A stretch of 64,000 nucleotides of DNA from Pseudomonas fluorescens (GTDB taxonomy: Bacteria; Pseudomonadota; Gammaproteobacteria; Pseudomonadales; Pseudomonadaceae): positions 372,001 through 436,000 of the forward strand of contig NZ_CABVIY010000006.1 in NCBI RefSeq assembly GCF_902498195.1, in the 5' to 3' direction. A model generated the notes under the pieces. The model did not search any database, was not told the origin of the DNA, and saw only the letters and a list, made by a program, of their open reading frames with translations. Shown here one piece after another: positions 17,824 to 26,480 of the stretch. The position numbers were made by a program, and so were the translations under genes. Every line of letters begins with the position of its first letter. Position 1 is the first letter of the stretch.

Positions 17824-18060
17824 TCAGTGACGAGGTGCGGGCTTGCCATGTTTGGCGCGCAGCGGTTCGAGCAGTTCCGACAAACCGTTGTGATCGATTT
17901 CCTGCATCAGCGCCAGCAGACCACCCAGTTCGCCATGGGGGAAACCTTCACGGGCGAACCAGTTCAGGTAAGGGCCTGGCAAATCCGCAATGATACGACC
18001 CTTGTATTTTCCGAAGGGCATTTCGCGGGTGATCAGCAGTTCGAGTTTTTCAGGGTTCAT
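17824..18060 (-). CDS. DUF3820 family protein
   Basis: The 78-aa protein beginning MNPEKLELLITREMPFGKYKG matches the DUF3820 family (also called putative quorum-sensing-regulated virulence factor), whose hallmarks are MPFGKYKGR, DLPxxYLxWF and FPxGELG. Its biochemical role is unknown. The start at 18060 is chosen because the extra N-terminal residues of the longer frame do not look coding. It shares orientation with the class V aminotransferase downstream. Confidence 0.82.
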   Translation of the reverse strand: MNPEKLELLITREMPFGKYKGRIIADLPGPYLNWFAREGFPHGELGGLLALMQEIDHNGLSELLEPLRAKHGKPAPRH

Positions 18061-18263
18061 GACTGTGTCGTCTTGATTCAAACATGGGGGAAAATACAGG
18101 CATTCTGCATGCAGGCCAATTGACAGATCATGCAAAAAAAAAGGATACAGATTTTAGGATTAAATATAACTATCTGAAAACTAAGGAATATTTAACCGGT
18201 GTCGAGCTGGCATGCGCTCTGCAATGAATAAGTCATCTTTCATCAACCGCAAGGAATTGAAAA

Positions 18264-18731
18264 ATGACCGACATGAACAAAGAAGCGATCTCTGTGCTCA
18301 ACGACCTGATTGAAACCAGCAAGGACGGTCAGGAAGGGTTCAAGACTTGCGCTGAAGACATCAAGCACCCTGAACTCAAAACCCTGTTCGTGCAACGCTC
18401 GGCCGAATGTGCAACCGCTGCTGCGGAATTGCAGAGCGCCGTGCGTTCGATGGGTGGCGATCCGGAAACCTCTACCAGTGTCAGCGGCGATTTGCACCGT
18501 CGCTGGGTCGACGTGAAGTCGATGTTCACCGGCAAGGACGAAGAGGCCGTGCTTAACGAAGCCGAGCGTGGTGAAGACCATGCGCTGAAGGCTTACCGGG
18601 AAGCCATGGAGAAGATCAACAAGCACAACCTGGTGGGCATTCGTGACATCGTTGAGCGCCAATACCATGGTGTGCAACGTAACCACGACCAGGTCAAAGC
18701 CCTGCGTAACCAGGCGCGTGCACGCTCTTAA
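18264..18731 (+). CDS. PA2169/DUF2383 family four-helix protein
   Basis: This 155-aa protein of the DUF2383 family (ferritin-like four-helix bundle) resembles PA2169 of P. aeruginosa. It is almost entirely helical and charged (ISVLNDLIETSKDGQEGFK, RGEDHALKAYREAMEK, VERQYHGVQRNHDQVKALR) with repeated Glu/His positions that could bind metal. There is no signal peptide. The 130 bases upstream are markedly AT-rich, unlike the surroundings, and contain TTGACA at 18120. Family members are often stress-induced, but the function is not established. Confidence 0.85.
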   Translation: MTDMNKEAISVLNDLIETSKDGQEGFKTCAEDIKHPELKTLFVQRSAECATAAAELQSAVRSMGGDPETSTSVSGDLHRRWVDVKSMFTGKDEEAVLNEAERGEDHALKAYREAMEKINKHNLVGIRDIVERQYHGVQRNHDQVKALRNQARARS

Positions 18732-18748
18732 GGCATACCAGTAACAAC

Positions 18749-18837
18749 TGTGGGAGCGGGCTTGCTCGCGAAAGTGCAGTGTCAGTCGACATCAATATTG
18801 GCTGGCACGTCCCCTTCGCGAGCAGGCCCGCTCCCAC
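18749..18837. repeat. REP pair, GAGCGGGCTTGCTCGC type
   Basis: One GCTTGCTC arm and one AGCAGGCCC variant arm lie between the convergent DUF2383 and phaJ1 genes. Confidence 0.86.
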
Positions 18838-18852
18838 TTTTATTGTGCCGAA

Positions 18853-19323
18853 TCAGCCGATGCTGATCGGCGGCAACTCGGTCAGCGTCACACTCTGCTG
18901 CTTGCGCGGTGCGAGGATTTCCGCCTCGCCGTCCACTACCAGCTCATCGCGCTGGTTGAACACGCGCGTGGCGATGCGCACGCGGAACTTCGGCAGTTTT
19001 TCGAGGATTTCCAGGCGCACGGTCAGGGTGTCGCCGATCTTCACCGGCTTTTGAAAGCTCATCTGCTGGCCGATGTAGATCGTGCCCGGCCCAGGCAATT
19101 CGCAGGCAACGGCCGCACTGATCAGCGCGCCGCTGAACATGCCGTGGGCGATGCGTTCCTTGAACATGGTGCTGGCGGCGTATTCGGCGTCCAGGTGCAC
19201 CGGGTTGTGGTCGCCCGACATCGCGGCGAACAACTGAATGTCGCGCTCTTCGACGGTCTTGCTGAAGCTGGCGGTCTGGCCGACTTCGAGGGCTTCGTAG
19301 GGGGTGTTGGTAACCTGGGTCAT
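18853..19323 (-). CDS. phaJ1: (R)-specific enoyl-CoA hydratase, MaoC family
   Basis: PhaJ hydrates trans-2-enoyl-CoA to (R)-3-hydroxyacyl-CoA, linking beta-oxidation to polyhydroxyalkanoate synthesis. The 156-aa hot-dog protein carries the hydratase 2 motif with catalytic Asp38 and His43 (AAMSGDHNPVHLDAEYA). It closely resembles what I recall of P. aeruginosa PhaJ1, including the C-terminal LTELPPISIG. The start is set at the second ATG (MTQVTNTPYE). It lies next to a lipase-like hydrolase and fadD2-fadD1, the usual Pseudomonas arrangement. Confidence 0.9.
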   Translation of the reverse strand: MTQVTNTPYEALEVGQTASFSKTVEERDIQLFAAMSGDHNPVHLDAEYAASTMFKERIAHGMFSGALISAAVACELPGPGTIYIGQQMSFQKPVKIGDTLTVRLEILEKLPKFRVRIATRVFNQRDELVVDGEAEILAPRKQQSVTLTELPPISIG

Positions 19324-19365
19324 CTGTCTCAATTCCTGTGACGAATAATAAGATTCACAAAAAAA

Positions 19366-20310
19366 CTATTCGGTTCGGTGTGGCCGGGGATGGCTCAATG
19401 CCTGGTTGATCCAGGCGAGCACATCGGCAGTCACTTCATCGCGGTTGGTTTCGTTGAACAGTTCGTGCCGGGCCTGCGGGTAAATGGTCAGTTGCAGGCT
19501 CTGGCTGCCAGCCTCGCGCAAGGCGCCGGCCAGATCCTTCAGACGCTTGCCTTCGCTCACCGGATCACATTCGCCGCCAATCACCAGCAGCGGCAGGCCC
19601 GGATCGATCTGGGCGAGATTGGACGCTTTGCTGATTTGCTGCAACCCGCCGAGCAAATCGATCCACAGCTGATTGGTGCAGCGAAAGCCGCAGAGCGGGT
19701 CGGTGGCGTACAGGTCGACCTCCGCCGGATCGCGGCTGAGCCAGTCGAAACGGGTGCGCGCCGGCTTGAACTGTTTGTTGAACGAGCCGAAGGACAACCA
19801 TTCGATCAGCGCGCTACGGCCCTTGAGGCCCTGGCGCAGTCGTTCGAAACGGGCGATCTGTCGCGCCGCGCGGTACAGCGCCACGGGCTGGAAATTGGAG
19901 CCGCTGAGAATCGCGCCATGCAGGCTGGCGCTGTGATGCAGCAGGTACGCCTGGGCGATGTAGCTGCCCATGCTGTGGCCCAGCAGCACGATCGGCGCGC
20001 CGGGATGTTGCTGGCCGATGTGCTGGTTGAGGCACGCCAGGTCGCCCACCACCTTGGCCCAGCCGCCCTCGTCGGCGAAATGCCCGAGCGTCCCGTTTTC
20101 GGCAGTTTTGCCATGCCCGCGCAGATCCGGGGCGTACACGCCGTAGCCTTGATTACAGAATTTTTCCGCCAGGCGCGCGTAGCGACCGCTGTGTTCCGCC
20201 ATGCCGTGGGCCAGCAGGATCACGGCCCGGGGCTCGTCTGTGGGCAGCCACTGGTTGACGAAGAGACGGCTTCGGTCACTGGTCGTCAACCAGAACGTAT
20301 CGTGGATCAT
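19366..20310 (-). CDS. Alpha/beta hydrolase, monoacylglycerol lipase-like
   Basis: The 314-aa protein is of the serine aminopeptidase S33/monoacylglycerol lipase group. It shows the oxyanion motif LLAHGMAEHSGRY (residues 32-44), nucleophile Ser113 in LLGHSMGSY, an acid in GGECDPVSEG and His in YPQARHELFNE. There is no signal peptide from the chosen start MIHDTFWLTT. The position between phaJ1 and fadD2 suggests it releases fatty acids from glycerides or thioesters for activation by FadD. The substrate is inferred. Confidence 0.85.
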   Translation of the reverse strand: MIHDTFWLTTSDRSRLFVNQWLPTDEPRAVILLAHGMAEHSGRYARLAEKFCNQGYGVYAPDLRGHGKTAENGTLGHFADEGGWAKVVGDLACLNQHIGQQHPGAPIVLLGHSMGSYIAQAYLLHHSASLHGAILSGSNFQPVALYRAARQIARFERLRQGLKGRSALIEWLSFGSFNKQFKPARTRFDWLSRDPAEVDLYATDPLCGFRCTNQLWIDLLGGLQQISKASNLAQIDPGLPLLVIGGECDPVSEGKRLKDLAGALREAGSQSLQLTIYPQARHELFNETNRDEVTADVLAWINQALSHPRPHRTE

Positions 20311-20351
20311 CGCGATTCCTTTGCCGGGGGCCTGTATCACACACACATTAG

Positions 20352-20451
20352 TGTAGGAGCGAGCATGCTCGCGATGGTCGTCAACGAAAACGCTGGTAGC
20401 CTGACACGCCGCGGTGTCCCGTCGTCCATCGCGAGCATGCTCGCTCCTACA
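20352..20451. repeat. REP pair, GCGAGCATGCTCGCGATG type
   Basis: A 100-base inverted pair lies between the divergent hydrolase and fadD2 genes. Confidence 0.88.
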
Positions 20452-20594
20452 GTGATTTCATCGAATCAAGTTGTATAGCGCATCCTTCGCCAAACGTCTG
20501 ATCAGGCCACGCCGCGGCAGCAAGATTCACGTGATCTATGACACACGTGCACATATTTGCCTGATTCGCCAGAGCTGCTAGTGTCCGTGAAGCT

Positions 20595-20649
20595 CCGCTT
20601 TTCCCTTTCTGCTTTCTGCGCAAAAGAGAGAGAAATGACAGAAAAGCGG
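20595..20649 (+). other. Long-range stem in the fadD2 leader
   Basis: CCGCTTTTC and GAAAAGCGG are perfect 9-bp inverted arms 37 bases apart, ending 33 bases before the fadD2 start. This could be a leader hairpin. The rest of the 370-base gap holds the REP pair, and I see no gene in it. Confidence 0.4.
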
Positions 20650-20682
20650 CCCGGATAGGTTCAGGTAAAGAGGACAAGAACA

Positions 20683-22371
20683 ATGCAACCTGATTTCTGG
20701 AATGACAAACGCCCGGCCGGCGTGCCACTGGACATTGACGTCACTGAGTACAAGTCGGTCATCGAGGTGTTCGAGCGTTCCTGCAAGAAGTTTGCTGATC
20801 GCCCGGCGTTCAGCAACATGGGTGTCACCCTGACCTACGCCGAACTGGAACGCTACAGCGCCGCGTTCGCCGGCTACTTGCAAGCGCACACCGACCTGGT
20901 GCCCGGGGATCGCATCGCGGTGCAGATGCCTAACGTGCTGCACTACCCGATCGCCGTGTTCGGCGCCTTGCGCGCCGGGCTGATCGTGGTCAACACCAAC
21001 CCGCTGTACACCGCTCGGGAGATGCGCCATCAGTTCAAGGATTCCGGCGCCCGGGCGCTGGTGTACCTGAACATGTTCGGGCAGAAGGTCCAGGAAGTGC
21101 TGGCCGACACCGACATCCAGTACCAGATCGAAGCGAAAATGGGCGACCTGATGCCCGCCGCCAAGGGCTGGCTGGTCAATACGCTGGTGAGCAAGGTGAA
21201 GAAAATGGTCCCGGCCTATGCCTTGCCCCAGGCCATCTCCTTCAAGAGCGCGCTGCACCTGGGCAAAGGCCTGGGGATCAAGCCGCTGAACGCCGGCCTC
21301 AACGATATCGCCGTGCTGCAATACACCGGCGGCACCACGGGCCTGGCCAAGGGCGCGATGCTGACCCACGGCAATCTGGTGGCCAACATGCAACAGGCGC
21401 GGGCCTGCCTCAGTCAGCTTGCCAGCGATGGCCAGCCGCTGCTGCGCGAAGGGCGGGAGATCATGATCGCGCCGCTGCCGCTGTACCACATCTATGCCTT
21501 CACGGCGAATTGCATGTGCATGATGGTGACTGGCAACCACAACGTGCTGATCACCAATCCGCGAGACATCGCCGGCTTCATCAAGGAACTGAAAAACTGG
21601 CGGTTCTCGGCGCTGCTGGGGCTGAACACGCTGTTCGTGGCGCTGATGGACCATCCGGACTTCAAGACCCTGGATTTCTCCAGCCTCAAACTCACCAACT
21701 CCGGCGGCACCGCGCTGGTCAAGGCCACCGCCGAGCGTTGGGAGCAGTTGACCGGTTGCCGCATCACCGAAGGCTACGGCCTGACCGAAACCTCGCCAGT
21801 GGCTTGCACCAACCCCTACGGCGACCAGTCGCGCATCGGCACGGTTGGCCTGCCGGTGCCAGGCACCACGCTCAAGGTGATCAACGATGACGGGGTCGAG
21901 CAGCCACTGGGCGAGCGCGGCGAGCTGTGCATCAAGGGCCCGCAGATCATGAAGGGCTATTGGCAGAAACCGGAGGCCACCGACGAGGTGCTGGATGCGC
22001 AGGGCTGGTTCAAGTCCGGCGACATCGCTGTGATCGATCCGGACGGTTTCGTGCGCATCGTCGATCGCAAGAAAGACATGATCATCGTCTCGGGTTTCAA
22101 CGTGTACCCGAACGAAATCGAGGATGTGGTGATGGCCCACCCGAAAGTCGCCAATTGCGCGGTCATCGGCGTGCCGGACGAGCGTTCGGGCGAGGCGGTG
22201 AAGTTGTTCGTGGTGGCGCGTGAGACGGGGGTCAGCCTTGAAGAGCTGAAGGCCTACTGCAAGGAAAACTTCACGGCGTACAAGGTGCCCAAGCACATTG
22301 TGTTGCGTGAGTCGCTGCCAATGACGCCGGTGGGCAAGATTCTGCGGCGGGAGTTGCGGGATATCGCATAA
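20683..22371 (+). CDS. fadD2: Long-chain fatty acid-CoA ligase FadD2
   Basis: FadD activates imported fatty acids to acyl-CoA with ATP at the inner face of the membrane. The 562-aa protein is a full-length ANL ligase: P-loop YTGGTTGLAKGA (about residues 214-225), GYGLTETSP, the adenylation Asp region WFKSGDIAVIDPDGF, hinge DRKKDMIIVSGFNVYPNEIE, and catalytic Lys near the end (TPVGKILRREL). It is the first of a tandem pair. The order hydrolase-fadD2-fadD1 matches P. aeruginosa PA3301-PA3300-PA3299, so the D2 name is given by position. Confidence 0.93.
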   Translation: MQPDFWNDKRPAGVPLDIDVTEYKSVIEVFERSCKKFADRPAFSNMGVTLTYAELERYSAAFAGYLQAHTDLVPGDRIAVQMPNVLHYPIAVFGALRAGLIVVNTNPLYTAREMRHQFKDSGARALVYLNMFGQKVQEVLADTDIQYQIEAKMGDLMPAAKGWLVNTLVSKVKKMVPAYALPQAISFKSALHLGKGLGIKPLNAGLNDIAVLQYTGGTTGLAKGAMLTHGNLVANMQQARACLSQLASDGQPLLREGREIMIAPLPLYHIYAFTANCMCMMVTGNHNVLITNPRDIAGFIKELKNWRFSALLGLNTLFVALMDHPDFKTLDFSSLKLTNSGGTALVKATAERWEQLTGCRITEGYGLTETSPVACTNPYGDQSRIGTVGLPVPGTTLKVINDDGVEQPLGERGELCIKGPQIMKGYWQKPEATDEVLDAQGWFKSGDIAVIDPDGFVRIVDRKKDMIIVSGFNVYPNEIEDVVMAHPKVANCAVIGVPDERSGEAVKLFVVARETGVSLEELKAYCKENFTAYKVPKHIVLRESLPMTPVGKILRRELRDIA

Positions 22372-22390
22372 CCGCCCAATGGCGGATCCC

Positions 22391-22490
22391 TGTAGGAGCG
22401 AGCATGCTCGCGATGGACGTTAACGATAACGCACCCTGTCTGGATGATCGCGTTGTGAGGACGTTTTTCGCGAGCATGCTCGCTCCTACA
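22391..22490. repeat. REP pair, GCGAGCATGCTCGCGATG type
   Basis: A REP pair lies in the 378-base fadD2-fadD1 gap. The rest of the gap is the fadD1 leader. Confidence 0.88.
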
Positions 22491-22569
22491 GTTTTTGGAG
22501 GCCCCGAATTTAGGGGCTTTCAGCGACATATAGGTTTTTTGCTCTAAAATGACCGCTTGTCATTCTTGA

Positions 22570-22583
22570 GTCACAAATGTGAC
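22570..22583. promoter_or_regulatory. Palindrome upstream of fadD1
   Basis: GTCACA-AA-TGTGAC is a perfect 6-bp inverted repeat 167 bases before fadD1. It is a candidate operator, and I cannot assign the binding protein. Confidence 0.4.
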
Positions 22584-22749
22584 CGTAGAGGCCGCTTTTG
22601 GCTCTAGTCGACCCAATTCAAAGCTGCTACTCTCGGCGCGCTTTGTGACTTCTCGGCCCGTAAAAAAGCCAGACTTACCAATAGACAAACACCAATAATA
22701 ATCGCATCAAATGCGGTGCTGAATTCGCGTTGCTGAGGAGTGGGCTTCC

Positions 22750-24450
22750 ATGATCGAAGACTTTTGGAAGGATAAGTACCCAGCTGGAATTGCTGCCGAC
22801 ATCAATCCAGACGAGTACCCGAATATTCAGGCAGTGTTGAAGCAATCCTGCCAACGCTTCGCTGACAAACCGGCGTTCAGCAACCTGGGCAAGACAATCA
22901 CCTACGGTGAGCTGTACGAATTGTCCGGTGCCTTTGCCGCGTACCTGCAACAGCATACCGATTTGCAGCCGGGCGATCGAATCGCCGTGCAACTGCCCAA
23001 CGTGCTGCAGTACCCGGTTGCCGTCTTCGGTGCCATCCGCGCCGGGTTGATCGTGGTCAACACGAATCCGCTGTACACCGCGCGGGAAATGGAACACCAG
23101 TTCAACGATTCCGGGGCCAAGGCCCTGGTCTGCCTGGCCAACATGGCGCACCTGGCCGAAGCCGTCGTGCCCAAGACCGGGGTCAAGCACGTGATCGTCA
23201 CTGAAGTGGCCGACCTGCTGCCACCGCTCAAGCGCCTGCTGATCAATAGCGTGATCAAGTACGTGAAGAAGATGGTGCCGGCCTATCACTTGCCCAAGGC
23301 CATCAAGTTCAACGACGTGCTGAGCAAGGGTCACGGCCAGCCAGTGACCGAGGCCAGCCCGGCCAGCAGCGATGTTGCCGTGCTGCAGTACACCGGCGGC
23401 ACCACCGGCGTGGCCAAGGGCGCGATGCTGACCCATCGCAACCTGGTGGCGAACATGTTGCAGTGCAAGGCGCTGATGGGCTCCAACCTCAACGAAGGCT
23501 GCGAGATCCTGATCACGCCGCTGCCGCTGTACCACATCTATGCCTTCACCTTTCATTGCATGGCGATGATGCTGATCGGCAACCACAACATCCTGATCAG
23601 CAACCCGCGCGATTTGCCGGCGATGGTCAAGGAACTGTCGAAGTGGAAGTTCAGCGGCTTCGTCGGCCTCAACACCCTGTTCGTGGCCCTGTGCAACAAC
23701 GAGGGCTTCCGCAAGCTGGATTTCTCGGCGCTGAAAGTCACCCTGTCGGGCGGCATGGCCCTGCAATTGGCGGCGGCCGAGCGCTGGAAAGCGGTGACCG
23801 GTTGCGCCATCTGCGAAGGTTACGGCATGACCGAAACCAGCCCGGTGGCCACGGTCAACCCGATCCAGAATATCCAGATCGGCACCATCGGCATTCCGGT
23901 GCCGTCGACCCTGTGCAAAATCATCAATGATGCAGGCACAGAGCAACCGATGGGTGAAATCGGCGAGCTGTGCGTGAAAGGTCCGCAGGTGATGAAGGGC
24001 TACTGGCAGCGCCAGGAAGCCACCGATGAAATCCTCGACAGCGAAGGCTGGTTGAAGACCGGTGACATCGCGCTGATCCAGCCTGATGGCTACATGCGCA
24101 TTGTCGATCGCAAGAAAGACATGATCCTGGTCTCCGGTTTCAACGTGTACCCCAACGAGCTGGAAGACGTGCTGGCGACCCTGCCGGGCGTGCTGCAATG
24201 CGCGGCCATCGGTGTGCCAGACGAGAAGTCGGGCGAGGCGATCAAGATTTTCATCGTCGCCAAACCGGGCGTGACCCTGACCAAGGAACAGGTGATGGAG
24301 CACATGCGCGCCAACGTCACCGGTTACAAGGTCCCGCGCTCGGTGGAATTCCGCGATGCGCTGCCGACCACCAACGTCGGCAAGATCCTGCGGCGCGAAC
24401 TGCGCGATGAAGAGCTGAAGAAGATCAACGCGAAGAAAACCACCGCGTAA
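22750..24450 (+). CDS. fadD1: Long-chain fatty acid-CoA ligase FadD1
   Basis: This second acyl-CoA ligase of the tandem pair, 566 aa, is similar throughout to the upstream copy (matching openings DFWxDKxPAGxxxDI and identical hinge DRKKDMI). It has P-loop YTGGTTGVAKGA, GYGMTETSP, WLKTGDIALIQPDGY and terminal TNVGKILRRELRDEEL. In other pseudomonads the two paralogues differ in chain-length preference and regulation. A 378-base gap with its own upstream region implies independent expression. A strong terminator follows. Confidence 0.94.
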   Translation: MIEDFWKDKYPAGIAADINPDEYPNIQAVLKQSCQRFADKPAFSNLGKTITYGELYELSGAFAAYLQQHTDLQPGDRIAVQLPNVLQYPVAVFGAIRAGLIVVNTNPLYTAREMEHQFNDSGAKALVCLANMAHLAEAVVPKTGVKHVIVTEVADLLPPLKRLLINSVIKYVKKMVPAYHLPKAIKFNDVLSKGHGQPVTEASPASSDVAVLQYTGGTTGVAKGAMLTHRNLVANMLQCKALMGSNLNEGCEILITPLPLYHIYAFTFHCMAMMLIGNHNILISNPRDLPAMVKELSKWKFSGFVGLNTLFVALCNNEGFRKLDFSALKVTLSGGMALQLAAAERWKAVTGCAICEGYGMTETSPVATVNPIQNIQIGTIGIPVPSTLCKIINDAGTEQPMGEIGELCVKGPQVMKGYWQRQEATDEILDSEGWLKTGDIALIQPDGYMRIVDRKKDMILVSGFNVYPNELEDVLATLPGVLQCAAIGVPDEKSGEAIKIFIVAKPGVTLTKEQVMEHMRANVTGYKVPRSVEFRDALPTTNVGKILRRELRDEELKKINAKKTTA

Positions 24451-24456
24451 CCCACG

Positions 24457-24483
24457 AAAAGCCCCGCGGATGCGGGGCTTTTT
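24457..24483 (+). terminator. Terminator of fadD1
   Basis: AAAAGCCCCGC/GCGGGGCTTTTT is an 11-bp stem with a 4-base loop and a T tract. Confidence 0.92.
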
Positions 24484-24497
24484 GTTGTAGCAAGGTC

Positions 24498-24572
24498 AAA
24501 AGATCGCAGCCTTCGGCAGCTCCTACATGGATCGCATTCCCCTGTAGGAGCTGCCGAAGGCTGCGATCTTTT
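24498..24572. repeat. REP pair, GCTGCCGAAGGCTGCGATC type
   Basis: A tight inverted pair lies between convergent fadD1 and the hypothetical gene. Confidence 0.87.
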
Positions 24573-24575
24573 GTG

Positions 24576-24953
24576 TTACTGGCGGAACGGCGCGAAGTTG
24601 ACGTTGGTGCCGGCCGGGCGCATGTCCTGCAGGTACGAGTCCTTGTCGGCGCTCAGTTCCAGGCTCAGGGCGGCCTTGCGCTTGCCCTGGTTGCGCACCA
24701 CCAGGCCTTCGAGTTTCTCGCGCAGGAACACTGTCGGCACTTTCAGGTGCAGCAGCTCGTCGGTCGCCGGGGTGTGCATCAGCAGGTGAATCCACTCGTA
24801 CTGACCAATGGCCAGGCGCGCCACCGGGAGGTCGAACCACCAGATGTTGCGGTTGCGGTTCAGTTCGGCGAAGTGGCAGTTGTTGACGCCAAGCACAGCA
24901 CCGCCGAGTTCCAGGTTTCTGCGGGCAATGGCCTGCTTTTTATCGAGTTTCAT
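24576..24953 (-). CDS. Conserved-looking hypothetical protein, 125 aa
   Basis: I do not recognise this family. The 125-aa product has no signal peptide or membrane segment. It begins MKLDKKQAIARRNLELGGAV, contains the aromatic-rich patch NRNRNIWWFDLPVARLA and LHLLMHTPATDELLHLKVP, and ends FAPFRQ. The codon pattern matches neighbours, and its stop abuts a REP element, as is usual for real genes here. It stands alone, and nothing around it suggests a role. Confidence 0.7.
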   Translation of the reverse strand: MKLDKKQAIARRNLELGGAVLGVNNCHFAELNRNRNIWWFDLPVARLAIGQYEWIHLLMHTPATDELLHLKVPTVFLREKLEGLVVRNQGKRKAALSLELSADKDSYLQDMRPAGTNVNFAPFRQ

Positions 24954-25151
24954 AACATTCCTACGGGTTGGATCTTCAGCGCCAGGGCCTGAATACGTTG
25001 CGCATTCTCGGGGGTTGCCGGGTAAACATAAAGCCCAACCTGCACTGAACGATGAAATGTCGCCGTGAAAATAAATGAAACTCCGCGCAAATGCGCCCGG
25101 TCAACCCTGTGTAACGACTTTTCTCATTGATTTGTTCACAGGAGAAACACC

Positions 25152-25343
25152 ATGAGCAGCACTGGCGATAAAGTGAAAGGCATGGCCAACGAAGCGGTCG
25201 GTAACGTCAAGCAAGGCGTAGGCAAAGCCACTGACAACACCAAGTTGCAAGCCGAAGGCAAGTTGCAGGAAAAGAAAGGCGAGGCGCAGCAAGCGGTCGG
25301 CAAGGCCAAGGATGCCATCAAGAAAGGTGTCGACAAGGCTTGA
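25152..25343 (+). CDS. CsbD family stress protein
   Basis: This is a 63-aa hydrophilic CsbD-like protein (MSSTGDKVKGMANEAVGNVK), made of Lys/Ala/Gly-rich helical repeats (GKLQEKKGEAQQAVGKAKD). CsbD proteins are general-stress proteins, sigma-B dependent in Bacillus, of unknown biochemical activity. An AGGAG site lies 8 bases before the ATG. It is monocistronic, with its own terminator. Confidence 0.9.
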   Translation: MSSTGDKVKGMANEAVGNVKQGVGKATDNTKLQAEGKLQEKKGEAQQAVGKAKDAIKKGVDKA

Positions 25344-25368
25344 TCGGGCCTTTGACGCGTATCAGGAG

Positions 25369-25393
25369 CGGCCATCCACGGATGGCCGTTTTT
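25369..25393 (+). terminator. Terminator of the CsbD gene
   Basis: CGGCCATCC/GGATGGCCG is a 9-bp stem with a 2-base loop followed by five T. Confidence 0.88.
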
Positions 25394-25517
25394 GTGTCAG
25401 CCTGAACTTGAGCGGCGAAATTGTTTCAAAGTCGCCAGGTAGGCTACTTTGATGTAAGAAAACGGCCCCCTGAGTCGCCCTGACTTCAACTCCATTTTGC
25501 GGCGAAAGGAGACGCTA

Positions 25518-26480
25518 ATGATTTTCCCGGACATGAAAAGCCTGCCCCTGCACCGTGTGATGATGCGCACGGTGACCGAGTTCGTCGACGACGAGATGTC
25601 GACCTATGCCTCGGCGCTGGCCTATCAAATGCTGTTTTCGCTGTTTCCCTTCATCCTGTTCCTGATCGCGCTGATCGGTTTCCTGCACCTGCCGGACTTC
25701 TTCTCCTGGCTGCGCCTGCAATCGGAACTGGTGCTGCCGCCCCAGGCGCTGGAACAGGTGAACCCGGTGATCGACCAGCTCCAGCAATCCAAGGGTGGTT
25801 TGCTGTCGGTGGGTATCGTGATTGCGCTGTATACCGCCTCGGCCGGCGTGCGATTGATGATGAGCGCGATGAACGCCGCGTACGACGTGGTCGAAGGTCG
25901 CCCGCTGTGGAAGCGCTTCCCGCTGTCGGTTTTCTACACCATCGGCATTGCCGGGATGTTGCTGGTCGCCGCTGCGTTGATGGTGCTCGGGCCGCAGGTG
26001 ATGGGCTGGATCGCCTCACAGGTCGGGCTTGAAGACTTCATTGTCACGGTCTGGACCATTGCGCGGTGGCCGGTCATCGTGATTCTGATGATGATCGCCG
26101 TGGCGTTGATCTATTACGTCATGCCGGACGTCAAACAGGAGTTTCGCTTTATTACCCCCGGCTCGGTGCTGGCGGTGGTGGTGTGGATCATCGCGTCCTT
26201 GGGCTTTGCGTTTTATGTCAAGACATTCGCCAACTACAACGCCATGTATGGCAGTATCGGCGCGATCATCGTGCTGCTCCTGTACTTCTACATTTCCGCC
26301 GCCGTGCTGCTGCTGGGCGCCGAGATGAACGCGGTGATCGAGCATATGTCCCGCGAAGGCAAGGACCCTGGCGAGAAGGTCCCCGGCGAGCACGGTCCCG
26401 GCCATGAAGAGAAACACCACGTGTCCGGGCTAGGCCGGGATCACTCGGTGAAGCCACCCACTGACGAAGTCATCAAATGA
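25518..26480 (+). CDS. YihY/BrkB family inner-membrane protein
   Basis: This 320-aa polytopic protein is of the YihY/UPF0761 (BrkB) family. It has about six membrane segments, for example MLFSLFPFILFLIALIGFLHL (near residue 36) and IVLLLYFYISAAVLLLGAEMNAVIE near the end, plus a charged His-rich cytosolic tail (about 280-320). The start ATG has AAGGAG 8 bases upstream. An earlier TTG at 25497 lacks this. The function is uncertain, and the older ribonuclease BN assignment was an error. It overlaps def by 4 bases. Confidence 0.88.
   Translation: MIFPDMKSLPLHRVMMRTVTEFVDDEMSTYASALAYQMLFSLFPFILFLIALIGFLHLPDFFSWLRLQSELVLPPQALEQVNPVIDQLQQSKGGLLSVGIVIALYTASAGVRLMMSAMNAAYDVVEGRPLWKRFPLSVFYTIGIAGMLLVAAALMVLGPQVMGWIASQVGLEDFIVTVWTIARWPVIVILMMIAVALIYYVMPDVKQEFRFITPGSVLAVVVWIIASLGFAFYVKTFANYNAMYGSIGAIIVLLLYFYISAAVLLLGAEMNAVIEHMSREGKDPGEKVPGEHGPGHEEKHHVSGLGRDHSVKPPTDEVIK

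Noticed and set aside
18120..18151. TTGACA with AT-rich spacer as a sigma-70 promoter of the DUF2383 gene
   Set aside because: The -35 is perfect, but no convincing -10 lies at 16-18 bases. The AT-rich region is mentioned with the gene only.
20578..24303. Two long minus-strand open frames (572 and 542 codons) opposite fadD2 and fadD1
   Set aside because: They mirror the two paralogous fadD genes, with His/Gln-rich composition typical of antisense frames in GC-rich DNA.
25497..25517. TTG start adding seven residues to the YihY protein
   Set aside because: The ATG at 25518 has AAGGAG at ideal spacing, while the TTG has none.
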